64,000 bases of DNA, taken from the NCBI GenBank assembly GCA_910576955.1, contig CAJTJB010000005.1, positions 122,881 to 186,880 of the forward strand. Reading direction: 5' to 3'. The notes beneath the pieces were generated by a model, which saw nothing but the letters and a program-made list of their open reading frames with translations, did not search any database and was not told where the DNA came from. How positions within the stretch are numbered: the first letter of the stretch is position 1; each line of letters begins with the position of its first letter. The DNA is from an uncultured Alphaproteobacteria bacterium (GTDB lineage Bacteria > Pseudomonadota > Alphaproteobacteria > RF32 > CAG-239). Shown in pieces: positions 33,622-41,811 of this stretch. The translations under genes were made by a program, and so were the position numbers.

Positions 33622-34455
33622 TTAAATCAAAGAAAAGTAACAATAAACAATCGGAGCGGCAAAAATAAGCCCGTCAATGCGGTCAAACACACCGCCGTGC
33701 CCGGGAATAAGATTGCTGCTGTCTTTAACGCCTAAAAATCTTTTAATTGCCGATTCGATTAAGTCGCCGATTTGCGCAACAACCGCAATAAAAGCGCCTA
33801 ACTCTGCAAACCGCAATTGCTCGTTAAGCGGCATCGGCAGGTTAAAAATATTTTTGGTTGCATACATATAAATAAAGCTGACAGACACTGCCAAAATAAC
33901 GCCGCCGATTAAGCCTGACCATGTTTTGTTGGGGCTGATACGCGGTGCTAATTTCGGACCTTTCAGGGAAGAACCGATAATATATCCGCCGATATCAACG
34001 CTCCACACCATAAAAATGAACCAAAGCGTCATCACAAAGCTGCCTTTTTCCCCGGGGAGGCTGCCGAAGAAAGTATCAAATAAATAATAGAGCCAATATA
34101 AAGCGCCCACCCCGATGGAAATGTAAACAACGCCTAAAGTTAATAAGTTGCGGTGCTCTTCTTCTCGTGCTTTATAATATACAAAGGCGGTTAAAGCTGC
34201 AATAGTGCTAAAGAGGACAATCCGATTAAAAATCAGCAGGGAACATCCTAAAGCAAAAACATAACATACGGCATAAAGGTTTGCTTTTTTATTCGGAATC
34301 ATTGCTGACCATTCCCACGAGAGCAGTGCCCCGACTGCAAAAACTAAAATATCAACATAAGGATGTCCAGAGCGCAGCGCCCCGATAACAAACGGAATCA
34401 TAACTAAAGAAGTTAAGATTCGTTTTTGCAGTGAAGTAAGTTCAGTTTTTACCAT
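33622..34455 (-). CDS. cdsA: phosphatidate cytidylyltransferase CdsA
   Basis: Makes CDP-diacylglycerol for phospholipid synthesis. The 277-residue protein has about eight TM helices and the family signature KDSSNLIPGHGGVFDRIDGL near the C-terminus. Start ATG 34455 (MVKTELTSLQKRIL) follows GGGAGAAG and overlaps the end of uppS by 14 bases; a longer frame to 34557 lies wholly within uppS and is unlikely. Confidence 0.95.
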   Translation of the reverse strand: MVKTELTSLQKRILTSLVMIPFVIGALRSGHPYVDILVFAVGALLSWEWSAMIPNKKANLYAVCYVFALGCSLLIFNRIVLFSTIAALTAFVYYKAREEEHRNLLTLGVVYISIGVGALYWLYYLFDTFFGSLPGEKGSFVMTLWFIFMVWSVDIGGYIIGSSLKGPKLAPRISPNKTWSGLIGGVILAVSVSFIYMYATKNIFNLPMPLNEQLRFAELGAFIAVVAQIGDLIESAIKRFLGVKDSSNLIPGHGGVFDRIDGLIFAAPIVYCYFSLI

Positions 34456-35146
34456 ATCTTCTCTCCCGATTGTTAAATTTTGCAATAATATCCATAAGTT
34501 CTTCTTTTTCGAAATCCGGCCATAGCGTGTTTGTGAAAAATAATTCCGTATAAGCAAGCTGCCATAAAAGATAGTTGCTGATACGCTGCTCTCCGCTTGT
34601 TCTTATTAAAATATCCGGATCGGGGATGCCGTCCGTGTATAATAAGGAGGAAAACACTTCTGCGGACAAGTCATCTGCAGAAAGCTTGTCTTCCACAGCT
34701 AAAGCCATTGCGCGTTTGGTTGCGGCTAAAATCTCCTGCCGAGACCCGTAAGATAAAGCGATACAAAGGGTAAGGGCAGTATTTCCGGCAGATTTTGTTT
34801 CGACTTCGTTTATCTTTTGTTGAATGTCTTTAGCTAACATATCCCTTTCGCCGATAAAGATAATGCGGACATTATTTTCCATAATCTCTTTAAATTCTTT
34901 ATCAAGATAATCCCGCAAAAGCTGCATAAGCGCGGCGACCTCATCGGCAGAGCGTTGCCAGTTTTCGGTCGAAAAAGCATAAAGCGTTAGATACTTAACG
35001 CCAGATTCTTTCATCGCCCGCGTAATTTTAACAACGTTTTCCGCGCCTTTTTTATGACCAAAACTGCGCGGCATTCCGCGTTTTTTTGCCCATCGCCCGT
35101 TTCCATCCATAATAATGGCAATATGTTTGCATAAAGTTTCAGACAT
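34442..35146 (-). CDS. uppS: undecaprenyl diphosphate synthase UppS
   Basis: Cis-prenyltransferase making the C55 lipid carrier for peptidoglycan. The 234-residue product has the motifs IMDGNGRWAKKRG with the catalytic Asp, YLTLYAFSTENWQR, and RTSGEQRISNYLLWQLAYTEL. Its start is 9 bases after frr and its end overlaps cdsA. Confidence 0.97.
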   Translation of the reverse strand: MSETLCKHIAIIMDGNGRWAKKRGMPRSFGHKKGAENVVKITRAMKESGVKYLTLYAFSTENWQRSADEVAALMQLLRDYLDKEFKEIMENNVRIIFIGERDMLAKDIQQKINEVETKSAGNTALTLCIALSYGSRQEILAATKRAMALAVEDKLSADDLSAEVFSSLLYTDGIPDPDILIRTSGEQRISNYLLWQLAYTELFFTNTLWPDFEKEELMDIIAKFNNRERRYGKN

Positions 35147-35155
35147 CGCGTTTAA

Positions 35156-35719
35156 CTATACTTGCAAAATGTCTTTTTCTTTTTGGCACAACAAATCATC
35201 AATTTTTTTGATGGAGTCGTCCGTTAATTTCTGTATTTCGCAACCGTATCTTTTTTCATCGTCTTCAGAAATAAGATTGTCTTTTTTGAGTTTTTTAACA
35301 TCGTCAAGCGCATCTCTTCTGATGTTGCGGATAGCAATTTTATTCTGTTCGGCATATTTCCCGGCAACTTTTACCAACTCTTTTCTTCTTTCTTCTGAAA
35401 GCGGCGGAATTGGAATACGGATAAGCTGCCCGTCAGATACGGGGTTTAACCCTAAATCCGATTCGCGTAAGGCTTTTTCTACGGATTTGGCTAATCCCTT
35501 ATCCCATACGCTGACCGATAAAGTCCTTGCATCCGGAACACTGATTGTTCCGACTTGTGAAATCGGAGTTGCAGAGCCGTAAGCCTCAACCATAATATTA
35601 TCCAAAAGGCTTGCATGTGCGCGACCGGCTCTCAAGCCGCCAAAATCGTTTCTTAAGGTATCTAATGTTTTCTCCATACGAGAAAGCGTATCAGCTTTAA
35701 TGTCATTAAAATCAGTCAT
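35156..35719 (-). CDS. frr: ribosome recycling factor
   Basis: Splits the post-termination ribosome with EF-G. The 187-residue product contains TLRNDFGGLRAGRAHASLLD, ARTLSVSVWDKGLAKSVEKA and IPIPPLSEERRKELVK, all standard for RRF. Directly behind pyrH (6-base gap), the usual order. tsf and rpsB, which normally precede pyrH, are not here. Confidence 0.97.
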   Translation of the reverse strand: MTDFNDIKADTLSRMEKTLDTLRNDFGGLRAGRAHASLLDNIMVEAYGSATPISQVGTISVPDARTLSVSVWDKGLAKSVEKALRESDLGLNPVSDGQLIRIPIPPLSEERRKELVKVAGKYAEQNKIAIRNIRRDALDDVKKLKKDNLISEDDEKRYGCEIQKLTDDSIKKIDDLLCQKEKDILQV

Positions 35720-35725
35720 ATTGCC

Positions 35726-36436
35726 TCACTTTATTGTTGTAAAATTGCCTTTGCCGCTTAAAATATTTGTAAGCGAATTTTCATTTTCCTGTTTAAATAC
35801 AATGATGGGGAGATTATTTTCCCGCGCCATGGAAATAGCAGTCATATCCATAACTTTCAGATTTTTTGCAATCACATCATTGTACGAAATCTCTTTATAT
35901 CTTTTAGCTTTCGGATTCTTTTTCGGGTCGCTGTCATAAACGCCGTCCACCTGTGTTGCTTTAAATAGGGCGTCGCAACCGGATTCAAGCGCTCTTAATG
36001 TTGCGCCGGTGTCAGTCGTAAAATAAGGGTTGCCTGTGCCGCCGGCAAAAATAAGGACAGTCTTGCACTCTAAAAGTTCCTGCGCCTTGCGGTAAGAATA
36101 TGTTTCGGCAGCTTGCGGCACTTGTAAGCCGGACAAAATCTCCGCGGGCACGCCTTTATGGTTTAAAGCGCTTTTAAGGAATAAGGCATTAATGACGGTG
36201 GCAAGCATACCGGCTTGGTCAGCCACGGGTCTGCTGACAGCTTTGTTTGTATTGTTAACGCCGCGGTAAAAATTGCCGCCGCCGATAACAATGCAAAGCT
36301 CAATACCTTTGTCGTGAACCTTTTTAATGCTTTCGGAAAAGGTGTTTAAAACCGTTTCGTCAATGCCGAATTGTTGGTTGCCCATAAGCCCTTCGCCGGA
36401 AAGCTTTAATAGTATGCGCTTATAGCTCTTTGCCAT
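35726..36436 (-). CDS. pyrH: UMP kinase PyrH
   Basis: Hexameric kinase phosphorylating UMP to UDP. The 236-residue product (start ATG 36436 after GAGGAAAG) has RILLKLSGEGLMG, the GGGNFYRG loop, GTGNPYFTTDTGATLRALE and GVYDSDPKKNPKAKRY. The open frame extends 36 codons further upstream without a ribosome site. First gene of the envelope block on this strand. Confidence 0.97.
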   Translation of the reverse strand: MAKSYKRILLKLSGEGLMGNQQFGIDETVLNTFSESIKKVHDKGIELCIVIGGGNFYRGVNNTNKAVSRPVADQAGMLATVINALFLKSALNHKGVPAEILSGLQVPQAAETYSYRKAQELLECKTVLIFAGGTGNPYFTTDTGATLRALESGCDALFKATQVDGVYDSDPKKNPKAKRYKEISYNDVIAKNLKVMDMTAISMARENNLPIIVFKQENENSLTNILSGKGNFTTIK

Positions 36437-36610
36437 TCTTTCCTCATTTAAATATGCCATTATCTGGGTGTATATTAAACAATTTATTTGTTTTGTCATT
36501 AGTTTTTTCGCTCTAATATACAACATTAAATGCACATCTGCCATAAATGAGTTGAAATTTTAACTCTTTTATTTAACATAAAGAAAAATAATTTATATCG
36601 GGAGATTGAA

Positions 36611-37225
36611 ATGTCAGCGGAATCGGTTTATGCTTTAAGTGCATTATTTGGATATATTGTCGGGTCAATTCCGTTTGGTTTGGTCTTGACGAGAATGGCG
36701 GGGTATGGCGATATCCGTAAAATCGGCTCGGGTAATATCGGCGCAACAAACGTTTTGCGTACAGGTAATAAAACATTGGCACTGCTGACGGTGCTGTGTG
36801 ATGCGTTTAAAGCCGGTGCTGCCGCGTTAGTCGCTGGCAAAATGGCTGGTGATGTGGATGCCGTAGCCGCCGCTCTGATTGCCGGTTCGTTTGGCGTGAT
36901 AGGGCATAATTTCCCTGTATGGCTGAAATTTAAAGGCGGCAAAGGCGTGGCGTCCGCATTCGGTTTTATATTGGTAACCTGCTATCCGGTCGCATTATGT
37001 GCGCTGGCTGTATGGCTGGTTATGGCGCTTACATTTAAATATTCGTCATTGTCGGCATTAACGGCTGCTGCTTTGGTGCCTTTATTTTCATATTTCTTTG
37101 CACCTGCTGCGGAATATACATATTTCTATACGGCAATAATTGTATTGGTTATTGTCAGACATCACGCAAATATTAAGCGCTTGCTTAAAGGCGAAGAAAG
37201 CAAAATTAAATTAAAAAAGCAATAA
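36611..37225 (+). CDS. plsY: glycerol-3-phosphate acyltransferase PlsY
   Basis: Transfers acyl groups from acyl-phosphate to glycerol-3-phosphate at the inner membrane. The 204-residue protein has about five TM helices and the three PlsY motifs: GSIPFGLVLTR with SGNIGATNVLR, GHNFPVWLKFKGGKGVA, and the third near RHHANIKRLLKGEE. First of plsY-dprA-topA, closely spaced (12 and 11 bases). Confidence 0.96.
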   Translation: MSAESVYALSALFGYIVGSIPFGLVLTRMAGYGDIRKIGSGNIGATNVLRTGNKTLALLTVLCDAFKAGAAALVAGKMAGDVDAVAAALIAGSFGVIGHNFPVWLKFKGGKGVASAFGFILVTCYPVALCALAVWLVMALTFKYSSLSALTAAALVPLFSYFFAPAAEYTYFYTAIIVLVIVRHHANIKRLLKGEESKIKLKKQ

Positions 37226-37237
37226 GAAGAAAAGAAA

Positions 37238-38344
37238 GTGGATAAAAAGAAGCTTATACAATACATCCAGCTGATAAATACCCCGGGGATCGGACCTGTT
37301 AATTTTAAAAAGGTGGTTTCCCGTTTTGGAGGTGTGGAAAAAGCTCTGGCTGAAATCTCCCGTAAAAGAAAAGTATTTCCGATGGCAAAAGCTGAAGAAG
37401 AGCTGATGACGGCGGAAATTAAAAATGTTAAAATTATCACAATCGAAGACGAGCAATATCCGTATAACTTAAAACAAATCGAAGATGCACCGCCGATTCT
37501 CTATGCATTGGGCGACGTAACTCTGCTGCAAAATGATAATATGTTGGCGGTGGTTGGCTCGCGTAATGCTTCATTAAGTGCGCGCCGGCTGGCGGGGCAG
37601 ATTTCTGCTGAAACGGCAAAGCAAAATATTGTGATTGTGTCCGGAATGGCAAGAGGAATAGACGCTGCCGCACATACCGGCGCTTTGCAGTCTGGCGGCA
37701 AAACAATTGCTGTTGTCGGAACAGGCGTGGATGTGGTTTATCCGAAAGAAAATGAAAAACTATATCAGGAACTGATCAAAAACGGGCTTGTTTTATCTGA
37801 ATATCCGTTTCGCACACAGCCGCAAGCTTCCAACTTTCCGCGTCGCAACCGTATTGTTTCCGGCTTGAGTAAAGGTGTTTTGGTCGTTGAGGCAGGCATA
37901 CAGTCCGGCTCGCTGATTACGGCTCATCAGGCATTGGAGCAGGGCAGGGATGTTTATGCTGTCCCCGGTTCGCCGTATGACGGGCGCTCGTCGGGATGTA
38001 ACAAGCTTTTAAAAGAGGGTGCGGTTTTAGTGGAAAGCGCCGCAGACATCGTCGAAAACTATAATTTCTCGCCGGTAATATTCACGCCGCAAAAACCGCG
38101 TGAACCGGAAATCGCGGATTTATTTGAATATTCGCTTGACAATGACAAAAATAATTCTGATATATCAGGGCAGACAGACGAATATTCGGAACTGTTGTCG
38201 CTTATTTCGGAAAGTGGTGAGGATATAGACGCTTTAATCCGCGCAAGCTCTCTGCCGACGGAAAGAGTGTTGACAATGATTATGGAATTGGAGCTCGAAG
38301 ATAAAATAATCCGTCTTCCGGGCAATAAAGTGGCTAAAACTTAA
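37238..38344 (+). CDS. dprA: DNA-processing protein DprA
   Basis: Loads RecA on incoming single-stranded DNA during transformation. The 368-residue product starts with GTG at 37238 after AAGAAAAGAAA, has an N-terminal SAM-like region (INTPGIGPVNFKKVVSRFGG), the Rossmann domain VVGSRNASLSARRLAGQ, VSGMARGIDAAAHTGAL, IVSGLSKGVLVVEAG, and a C-terminal winged helix (SLPTERVLTMIMELELEDKI). Together with comF it suggests at least remnant DNA-uptake ability. Confidence 0.95.
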   Translation: MDKKKLIQYIQLINTPGIGPVNFKKVVSRFGGVEKALAEISRKRKVFPMAKAEEELMTAEIKNVKIITIEDEQYPYNLKQIEDAPPILYALGDVTLLQNDNMLAVVGSRNASLSARRLAGQISAETAKQNIVIVSGMARGIDAAAHTGALQSGGKTIAVVGTGVDVVYPKENEKLYQELIKNGLVLSEYPFRTQPQASNFPRRNRIVSGLSKGVLVVEAGIQSGSLITAHQALEQGRDVYAVPGSPYDGRSSGCNKLLKEGAVLVESAADIVENYNFSPVIFTPQKPREPEIADLFEYSLDNDKNNSDISGQTDEYSELLSLISESGEDIDALIRASSLPTERVLTMIMELELEDKIIRLPGNKVAKT

Positions 38345-38355
38345 GGGGTGTTAAG

Positions 38356-40809
38356 ATGAAATTGGTTGTAGTAGAGTCTCCGGCAAAAGCAAAGACGATT
38401 AACAAATACCTTGGCAAAGATTATAAAGTTTTAGCAAGCTACGGTCATATCCGCGATTTGCCGAGCAAAGACGGATCGGTCAATCCCGACGAAGATTTTA
38501 AAATGGTTTGGGAATTAAGCTCCGGCGGTAAAAAACGCTTAAATGATATTATCACCGCGCTCAAAGATTGCGATACGTTAGTCCTCGCATCCGACCCGGA
38601 TAGAGAGGGTGAGGCTATTGCGTGGCATATATTGGAAGAATTGTCTTCTAAAAAGAAATTAAAAGGTAAGCAGATAGAGCGTGTTGTTTTCCACGAGATT
38701 ACCAAACACGCGGTGACAGAGGCTATCCAAAATCCCCGCCAGATAGATGAAAATCTTGTATCAGCCTATATGGCGCGCCGTGCATTGGATTATCTGGTGG
38801 GCTTTACGCTGTCGCCGGTATTATGGCGCAAACTCCCCGGTTCAAAATCCGCCGGACGCGTGCAGTCGGTTGCTTTGCGGCTGATATGCGAACGAGAGAT
38901 GGAGATTGAAAAATTTAAGCCCGAAGAATATTGGACGGTTGATGTCGATTTAGGCACAAAAGACGATTCGCTCATCCCGTCACATCTTATCAATCTGGAT
39001 GGCAAAAAACTCGATAAATTTGATATAAACACCAAAGAAAAAGCCGAAGAGGCAAAAGCCAAAATCGAGGCACAGGATTTTGCAATTTCCAAAATCGAAC
39101 GCAAAAAAGCCAACCGCTACCCCGCGCCGCCGTTCACAACCTCAACTTTGCAGCAAGAGGCAGCCCGCAAACTGCGATTCTCTGCCAAAAAAACTATGCA
39201 GGTCGCGCAGCATTTATACGAAGCCGGTTATATAACTTATATGAGAACGGATGCGGTAAATCTTTCGGTTGAAGCAATAGCCGCCTGCCGCGAGGCAATT
39301 CTTAAATATTTTGGCGAGAGCTATCTGCCGAAAACAGCCAAAGAATACAAAACCAAATCGAAAAATGCACAGGAAGCGCACGAGGCGATTCGTCCGGCAG
39401 ATGTGATGAACACGCCAAAGAAAATGGAAGGCAAAATAGATGCCGACGAATATAAACTTTATGAGTTGATTTGGAAACGTACGATTGCCTGTCAGATGGA
39501 ACCGGCTATACTAGATAAGGTAACCATCGATTCGCTCTCGGCAGATAAAAAGATTTTGTTGCGTGCAAACGGGCAGGTTATTGCCTTTGACGGTTTCTTA
39601 AAACTCTATCAAGAGGGCAAAGACGATGACAACGGCGATGATGAAAACCGCCTGTTGCCGAATGTAAACGAGGGCGAGTCTGTTTCCAAAAAGGCTATCA
39701 AGCCCGAGCAGCACTTCACCACGCCGCCGCCACGCTTTACCGAGGCAAGCTTGGTGAAAAAGCTCGAAGAACTGGGTATCGGACGCCCGTCTACATACGC
39801 CTCGATTATTGCAGTTTTGCAAGAGCGCAAATATGTTAAAGTTGAAAAACTGCGCTTTATTCCTGAAGACCGCGGTCGCATTGTGACAATTTTCTTGGAG
39901 AATTTCTTTAAGAAATATGTCGAATATGATTTTACCGCGCAAATGGAAGAATTTTTAGATGATATTTCCGCCGGTTCTATGGAGTGGAAAAAACTGTTAG
40001 TCGGTTTCTGGACGAAGTTTTATAATAATATCCAAGCCGTCCAACCGCTGCAGGTGAGTGAGGTTATCAATAAAATTGATGAAGTCTTGTCATATCACCT
40101 GTTTCCGGAAAAAGAAGACGGTTCAGACCCTCGCTTGTGTCCGGAATGCGGCAAAGGGCATTTAAGCATCAAACTCGGTAAATTCGGCGCTTTCCTCGGT
40201 TGCTCGAATTATCCGGAATGCAAATATACCATGCCGCTGACAGACGCTAAAGAGGAAGAAGAGCAGGGAACAGAGAAAAAGCCTAATCCCGAAGATAAAG
40301 TGCTGGGCGAGCATTGCGGATTAAATATCTATCTTAAAAAAGGTCCATATGGATTCTATGTTCAGCTGGGGGAAGATGCAACCGCCACCACCGAAAAGCC
40401 CAAACGCGTGGCATTGCCGAAATTTGTTAATCCGGCAGAGCTGACTTTCGAACAAGCCGAAACGCTAATCAGCCTGCCGAAAGATTTAGGCAATGATATC
40501 AGCGTAAACATTGGCAAGTTCGGGCAATATATCAAACAGGGCACGAAATCCCGTTCGTTGACCGGCAACGATAATATTTTTAATATCACGCTTGAGCGTG
40601 CCGAAGAGTTGCTGAAAAATGTGGTTGCCAAAGCCGAGGCAAAGGTTTTGGGCAAGCACCCGAAAACCAAAGAAGATATACAATTGGCAACCGGACGTTA
40701 TGGCGAATATATCAAATGCGGCAAAAATAATTACCGCATCCCGTCCGCCCTCAAAGGCGGCGAGATAACGCTCGATGACGCCATAAAAATTATAAACAAC
40801 GGAAAATAA
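38356..40809 (+). CDS. topA: DNA topoisomerase I TopA
   Basis: Relaxes negative supercoils. The 817-residue product has the Toprim domain (VVVESPAKAKTINKYLG, ASDPDREGEAIAWHI), the catalytic Tyr in YITYMRTDAVNLS, a zinc finger CPECGKGHLSIKLGKFGAFLGCSNYPEC (about residue 595) and further repeats with GPYGFYVQLGE and FGQYIKQGTKSRSL lacking Cys ligands, usual for alphaproteobacterial TopA. Follows dprA by 11 bases, a common order. Confidence 0.97.
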   Translation: MKLVVVESPAKAKTINKYLGKDYKVLASYGHIRDLPSKDGSVNPDEDFKMVWELSSGGKKRLNDIITALKDCDTLVLASDPDREGEAIAWHILEELSSKKKLKGKQIERVVFHEITKHAVTEAIQNPRQIDENLVSAYMARRALDYLVGFTLSPVLWRKLPGSKSAGRVQSVALRLICEREMEIEKFKPEEYWTVDVDLGTKDDSLIPSHLINLDGKKLDKFDINTKEKAEEAKAKIEAQDFAISKIERKKANRYPAPPFTTSTLQQEAARKLRFSAKKTMQVAQHLYEAGYITYMRTDAVNLSVEAIAACREAILKYFGESYLPKTAKEYKTKSKNAQEAHEAIRPADVMNTPKKMEGKIDADEYKLYELIWKRTIACQMEPAILDKVTIDSLSADKKILLRANGQVIAFDGFLKLYQEGKDDDNGDDENRLLPNVNEGESVSKKAIKPEQHFTTPPPRFTEASLVKKLEELGIGRPSTYASIIAVLQERKYVKVEKLRFIPEDRGRIVTIFLENFFKKYVEYDFTAQMEEFLDDISAGSMEWKKLLVGFWTKFYNNIQAVQPLQVSEVINKIDEVLSYHLFPEKEDGSDPRLCPECGKGHLSIKLGKFGAFLGCSNYPECKYTMPLTDAKEEEEQGTEKKPNPEDKVLGEHCGLNIYLKKGPYGFYVQLGEDATATTEKPKRVALPKFVNPAELTFEQAETLISLPKDLGNDISVNIGKFGQYIKQGTKSRSLTGNDNIFNITLERAEELLKNVVAKAEAKVLGKHPKTKEDIQLATGRYGEYIKCGKNNYRIPSALKGGEITLDDAIKIINNGK

Positions 40810-40814
40810 ACACA

Positions 40815-40836
40815 AAGCCGCCCGAAAGGGCGGCTT
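40815..40836 (+). terminator. terminator-like hairpin after topA
   Basis: AAGCCGCCC-GAAA-GGGCGGCTT, a perfect 9-base stem; the following T run is weak (AATATTTT). Confidence 0.7.
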
Positions 40837-40857
40837 AATATTTTAGATAATTAAAAC

Positions 40858-40885
40858 TTGACTAATCTTAAAAATCTAATATCCT
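40858..40885 (+). promoter_or_regulatory. predicted promoter of structured RNA upstream of pilin
   Basis: TTGACT (40858-40863), 16 bases, TATCCT (40880-40885). The predicted start near 40892 coincides with the beginning of a highly structured 260-base region. Confidence 0.5.
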
Positions 40886-40891
40886 AACAAT

Positions 40892-41151
40892 AGCATATTT
40901 GCAAAAACAAATATGTCAGAGCTGGAGGCAGCTCGGAGTCTTAGAAAACTCTTTATAGTCTGCGGTGCTGGGTATGGCATCGTTATATTGTTGCCTGTAA
41001 TAGGAAACAATAGATATATCCCCCGACTATATAAATGGTCGGGGAGATTCTTGCGTATGTTCAGAAGCTCTAGAGCTTTAAAGGCGGAATGATCATTTCA
41101 GACTATATGATTTTCTAACTCTCCGATCGCCTGTTTAAGGCGTTTTTTTTT
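40892..41151 (+). ncRNA. candidate structured noncoding RNA or pilin leader
   Basis: Between a promoter-like site and an intrinsic terminator (CGCCT-GTTTA-AGGCG plus nine T, 41128-41151) lie at least seven helices: CATATTTG/CAAATATG near 40898-40920, GAGCT/AGCTC, GAGT/ACTC, a long-range 8-base closing helix ATAGTCTG/CAGACTAT (about 40957 and 41097), and inside it ATTGTT-CCT/AGG-AACAAT, TCCCCCGAC/GGTCGGGGA (about 41016-41044) and AAGCTC/GAGCTT. The terminator stops about 25 bases before the pilin ATG, so it may be a separate RNA or a switch controlling the pilin. I could match it to no known family (not tmRNA, RNase P, SRP, GEMM or TPP by motif). Confidence 0.6.
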
Positions 41152-41176
41152 ATAACATAAACTATGGAGAGAAAAT

Positions 41177-41809
41177 ATGAATATATCGCAAACAGGGCGT
41201 TCGATGATTGAAATGTTAGGCGTGTTGGCAATTGTCGGCGTGCTGTCTGTTGCGGGAATTGTTGGATACTCTAAAGCTATGACCAAATATAAATTAAATA
41301 AGTTGGCAGAAGAATACGCATTATTTTTTCAAGAACTGCAACCATATATTAAGGAGCTCTGCTTGGCAAATGTCACAGGTGTTCAAACAGATATTGGAGT
41401 ATATTTAAATCAATGGAATGTCATTCCGAATAATTGGAGTTTTACCTTAAGAGGAGATGGGGTGGGAATGATTAGAGATTCATTTGGAAGAAGGTTGGCA
41501 CCATTTACCAGAAATAAAAAATATCTTGCTTTTGATTATTATATGCAAAGTTCAAAAAATGATATGGCGTCAAAGGAAGATGAATTATTATGCCAAAAAA
41601 TATGGATTGATATTTTAAAACCTCATGCGGATAAATTATATCGAGTGTATATGTCGGAGGGAAGTTATGCATTGAGAAGTTATGGAACAAGTTATTGTAA
41701 TAAAGAATCAAAACCTTGTATATCCGAACGTACTATCTCCGAAATTATACAAACTTGTTCTTCTTGTAAGGAGGGTACCTGCGTATTAGCTGTTGATTTT
41801 ACTTGGTAA
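41177..41809 (+). CDS. orphan type IV pilin-like protein (prepilin N-terminus)
   Basis: A 210-residue protein with a class III signal: a short leader to Gly7, then RSMIEMLGVLAIVGVLSVAGIVGYS with Glu at +5 after the Gly and a long hydrophobic helix, as in pilins and pseudopilins. The globular part has Cys residues, four clustered at the end (CSSCKEGTC). No other pilus gene is beside it. GGAGAG precedes the ATG. It is preceded by a structured RNA and terminator. It could be a surface pilin, a pseudopilin or one of a lineage-expanded set of such proteins. Confidence 0.82.
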   Translation: MNISQTGRSMIEMLGVLAIVGVLSVAGIVGYSKAMTKYKLNKLAEEYALFFQELQPYIKELCLANVTGVQTDIGVYLNQWNVIPNNWSFTLRGDGVGMIRDSFGRRLAPFTRNKKYLAFDYYMQSSKNDMASKEDELLCQKIWIDILKPHADKLYRVYMSEGSYALRSYGTSYCNKESKPCISERTISEIIQTCSSCKEGTCVLAVDFTW

Positions 41810-41811
41810 AT

